From the NCBI GenBank assembly GCA_910585645.1, contig CAJUFP010000168.1:1-7965 (forward strand): a stretch of 7,965 bases of DNA, in the 5' to 3' direction. Below the pieces are notes generated by a model. The model did no database searches and had not been told where the DNA came from. It saw only the letters and a list, made by a program, of their open reading frames with translations. Positions 6,230 to 7,965 of the stretch are shown here, piece by piece. The DNA is from an uncultured Hungatella sp. GTDB taxonomy: Bacteria > Bacillota > Clostridia > Lachnospirales > Lachnospiraceae. The number at the start of each line of letters is the position of its first letter. Positions within the stretch are counted from its first letter, which is position 1. The translations under genes and the position numbers were made by a program.

Positions 6230-6859
6230 TCATTTCGTCCCAAAGATCCGATCCCCCGCATCCCCCAGTCCTGGGCAGATGTAGGCGTCTTCATTGAGGC
6301 ACCGGTCCAGGTGGCCCACATAGATGTGGATGTCCGGGTGGGCCTCATGGAGGCGTTTCAATCCCTCCGGGGCGGCGATGATGGACATGAACTTAATATG
6401 TTTTCCGCCGTGCTGCTTGATAAAGTCCACGGCAGCCGCGCCGGAGCCGCCGGTGGCCAGCATAGGGTCTGTGACCACAATGGTCCTCTGCTCAATGGGA
6501 CTTGGCAGTTTGCAGTAATACTCGTGAGGCTCATGGGTCTTTTCGTCCCGGTACAGGCCGATATGGCCCACCTTGGCGGAGGGGACCAGGGCCAGGATGC
6601 CGTTTACCATGCCAAGGCCTGCCCTGAGGATGGGGACCACAGCCAGCTTCTTGCCGGAGAGCATGGGAGTCATGCAGGTCTCGATGGGGGTCTCCACCTC
6701 CACGTCCTCCAGAGGAAGATCCCGCAGGGCCTCATAGCCCATGAGCATGGCGATCTCCTCGATGAGAGCCCGAAATTCATTGGTGCCGGTGTTCTTGTCC
6801 CGCAGTTTGGAGATCTTGTGCTGGATCAGAGGGTGGTCGAAAACAGTTACATTTTCCAT
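6230..6859 (-). CDS. upp: Uracil phosphoribosyltransferase
   Basis: A 209-residue cytosolic salvage enzyme that makes UMP from uracil and PRPP; it also activates 5-fluorouracil. It has the normal family length and all landmarks. VVPILRAGLGM (74-84) binds ribose-phosphate, VTDPMLATGGSG (129-140) is the PRPP-binding loop with an acidic Asp131, and YICPGLGDAGDR (193-204) is the uracil-binding C-terminal segment. AAAGGAC (from + strand 6869-6875) lies about 9 bases upstream of the ATG. It follows the lipoprotein gene by 60 bases in the same direction and may share its transcript. It converges on the MATE/nim-like block. No convincing terminator is seen in the 67 bases between its stop and the repeat. 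Confidence 0.97.
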   Translation of the reverse strand: MENVTVFDHPLIQHKISKLRDKNTGTNEFRALIEEIAMLMGYEALRDLPLEDVEVETPIETCMTPMLSGKKLAVVPILRAGLGMVNGILALVPSAKVGHIGLYRDEKTHEPHEYYCKLPSPIEQRTIVVTDPMLATGGSGAAAVDFIKQHGGKHIKFMSIIAAPEGLKRLHEAHPDIHIYVGHLDRCLNEDAYICPGLGDAGDRIFGTK

Positions 6860-6919
6860 AGGTAGCCGTCCTTTCTTGTCTTGTTCTTATCTATCCGTTT
6901 CACAGATTAGTTTCACGGT

Positions 6920-7750
6920 TTATTTTCCATCCATGTTAAAGGTGACAATGGCGTAGTCTCCCAGAGCGTGGGGCACCGGGATGGAGAAGTACAGAACGCC
7001 CTCGTGGGTGTAGCTGAAGGACTCCGGAAACGTCATTTCCTCCGATGTGCCAAGGGGGAAATCTGCCTGCTCAAACATCTGGGTGTACTGCTCCACGGAC
7101 ATGGTGGAGCGGTGGGCTAACAGAAGCCGGGCAGTCTCCTCTGTGGCCTGGTAAAACTCCACATCATCGCTCATCACGTATCCGGCCATGGTGTAGGCGT
7201 CGGAGTAATCGTTAAAGCCAAGGCTTTTGGCCTGCTTTAAGTCCACAGTGTTGGTGTAAAATACATTGGTGGGGTAGGGGCCGCCCTGTACCTGGCAAGT
7301 GCCTTTGTACACAGCCGTAAGGCGGCTTCGGTCCACAGCCACCACCTTGCAGGTAATGTCAAGGGTCACCGGGTCCTCCGCTGCCATAGCGTCCACGATG
7401 GAGGTGGCATTAGTCAGGAGCAGCTCATTGACCTGTTCCTGGATCTTTTGGTCGCTTAAATTAGAGACAACCGGGTATTGGATGGAAATGGAGCCTTTCT
7501 CCGTGTCTTTGTAGGTCTCCACCTTGGCGGATACATTGGCAGCGGCAGCGCCGGAGTTCTCCGGGGCTTTTTCAGTCTCCGGGGCCGTGGTGGGAGCTGC
7601 CGTGGCGGCCACTGTGGACGAGGCCATGGTCTCTCTGGCCGCGGAGGTGTGGATGCCCGAAAGGTCCATCTCCTCATGTCTTCCGGTGCAGCCAGAGACC
7701 GTCATGGAGGCGGTGAGAAGAACCAGCGGTAATATGTAATTGTGCTTCAT
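6920..7750 (-). CDS. Surface lipoprotein with DUF4163/DUF3298-like domain
   Basis: A 276-residue exported protein. It has a short signal peptide (KHN, then a hydrophobic run 5-18) and a lipobox V-S-G-C with Cys21 as the lipidation site, so it should be anchored to the outer face of the membrane. Residues about 36-75 form a low-complexity Ala/Thr/Pro/Glu linker. The folded part (about 76-274) begins TYKD-like and carries GTCQVQGGPYPTNVFYTNTVDL (150-171) and a C-terminal EGVLYFSIPVP segment. These resemble the DUF4163/DUF3298 pair found in RsiV-like and other Firmicutes envelope proteins; the RsiV cytosolic anti-sigma and transmembrane parts are absent. Function is unknown, possibly ligand or peptidoglycan binding. 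AAAGGAG lies 7 bases before the ATG, firmly fixing the start. upp follows 60 bases downstream. Confidence 0.8.
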   Translation of the reverse strand: MKHNYILPLVLLTASMTVSGCTGRHEEMDLSGIHTSAARETMASSTVAATAAPTTAPETEKAPENSGAAAANVSAKVETYKDTEKGSISIQYPVVSNLSDQKIQEQVNELLLTNATSIVDAMAAEDPVTLDITCKVVAVDRSRLTAVYKGTCQVQGGPYPTNVFYTNTVDLKQAKSLGFNDYSDAYTMAGYVMSDDVEFYQATEETARLLLAHRSTMSVEQYTQMFEQADFPLGTSEEMTFPESFSYTHEGVLYFSIPVPHALGDYAIVTFNMDGK

Positions 7751-7777
7751 GTGAATGCTCCTTTGTAAGTTTTTTTT

Positions 7778-7805
7778 ATTGTACCACAGGAGTGGGGAGT
7801 TTGAA
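7778..7805 (-). promoter_or_regulatory. Extended -10 promoter for the lipoprotein gene
   Basis: Read on the - strand, TGGTACAAT (7786-7778) is an extended -10 box (TGN plus TACAAT). A weak -35 resembling TTCAAA (7805-7800) lies 16 bases further upstream. Initiation near 7771 would leave an approximately 20-base leader containing only the AAAGGAG ribosome site. It may also drive upp. Confidence 0.5.
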
Positions 7806-7829
7806 AAGAGGGGGATTCAAAGAATAATC

Positions 7830-7858
7830 TTGCCAGAAACAGACAGGTGTTATATACT
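7830..7858 (+). promoter_or_regulatory. Strong sigma-A-type promoter pointing out of the window
   Basis: TTGCCA (7830-7835) and TATACT (7853-7858) are separated by exactly 17 bases, with 5/6 matches each. Initiation would be near 7865. No reading frame with a ribosome site starts in the remaining 100 bases, so the product (gene or RNA) lies beyond the window. It diverges from the lipoprotein promoter, about 50 bases away. Confidence 0.55.
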
Positions 7859-7883
7859 AATGAACGAAAACAGGTTAGAGCGT

Positions 7884-7904
7884 GTCTGAAAATTGCTTTC
7901 TGAC
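7884..7904 (+). other. Imperfect inverted repeat downstream of the outward promoter
   Basis: GTCTGAAA (7884-7891) and TTTCTGAC (7897-7904) form an 8-bp stem with one T-T mismatch around a 5-base loop. It lies about 20 bases after the predicted start site at 7865 and has no T-tract, so it is not a terminator. It could be an operator, the start of a structured RNA leader, or the end of an insertion element beyond the window. Confidence 0.35.
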
Positions 7905-7965
7905 AGATGTGCGTCACAGTTTGTGGGAGATTTGGCCCGAATGAGGGAGGCGTAGTGGGCTGCGT

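Noticed and set aside
6083..6865. Long + strand frame opposite upp
   Set aside because: It is the antisense shadow of upp, which has full family motifs on the - strand; its beginning is only the repeat read in another frame.
6860..6919. Direct repeat GTGAAAC twice on the - strand before upp, possible operator or promoter
   Set aside because: The matching -35/-10 candidates are poor and a 7-base repeat is weak evidence; co-transcription with the lipoprotein gene is simpler.

Overview
The window looks like chromosome of a Gram-positive gut Clostridium, most likely a Lachnospiraceae of the Enterocloster/Clostridium clostridioforme type. This is inferred from the strong AGGAGG-type ribosome binding sites, the GC-rich core genes, the TopB and lipoprotein sequence types, and an AT-rich block of foreign-looking DNA. 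Two hand-counted 60-base lines show the contrast: about 60% GC in the core gene galM (1021-1080) against about 22% in the AT-rich block (4561-4620).

Layout. Positions 1-68 hold the end of a dispersed repeat. A good promoter (117-145) follows, then three genes on the + strand with short gaps: galM (192-1253, aldose 1-epimerase), topB (1293-3332, DNA topoisomerase III) and a left-handed beta-helix sugar-nucleotide-type acyltransferase (3365-4042). No terminator is visible between them, so they may be co-transcribed. From about 4100 to 6162 lies the AT-rich block. It is bounded by inverted copies of a sequence beginning TTGAGTGAGCAAA and carries a MATE-family efflux pump (4331-5650) overlapping a flavin/PNPOx-fold 'nim-like' gene (5643-6209). 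The nim-like gene has lost its native 3' end and runs into the right-hand repeat. No transposase is present. On the - strand, facing this block, are a DUF4163/DUF3298-type lipoprotein (7750-6920) and upp (6859-6230, uracil phosphoribosyltransferase). The last 215 bases hold the lipoprotein promoter and a separate + strand promoter pointing out of the window.

Most interesting part. The MATE gene is preceded by a compact attenuator: a 7-codon reading frame (4257-4280) whose codons cover the 5' arm of a 17-bp hairpin (4259-4307). A T-rich tail follows, and the pump's ribosome binding site comes directly after it. This is the architecture of ribosome-mediated (antibiotic-inducible) attenuation. 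Together with the efflux pump, the flavoprotein and the inverted ends, it suggests a small, transposase-less resistance-type cassette. The right-hand repeat also occurs, with one mismatch in 60 bases, at the start of the window upstream of galM, so the repeat is dispersed in this genome.
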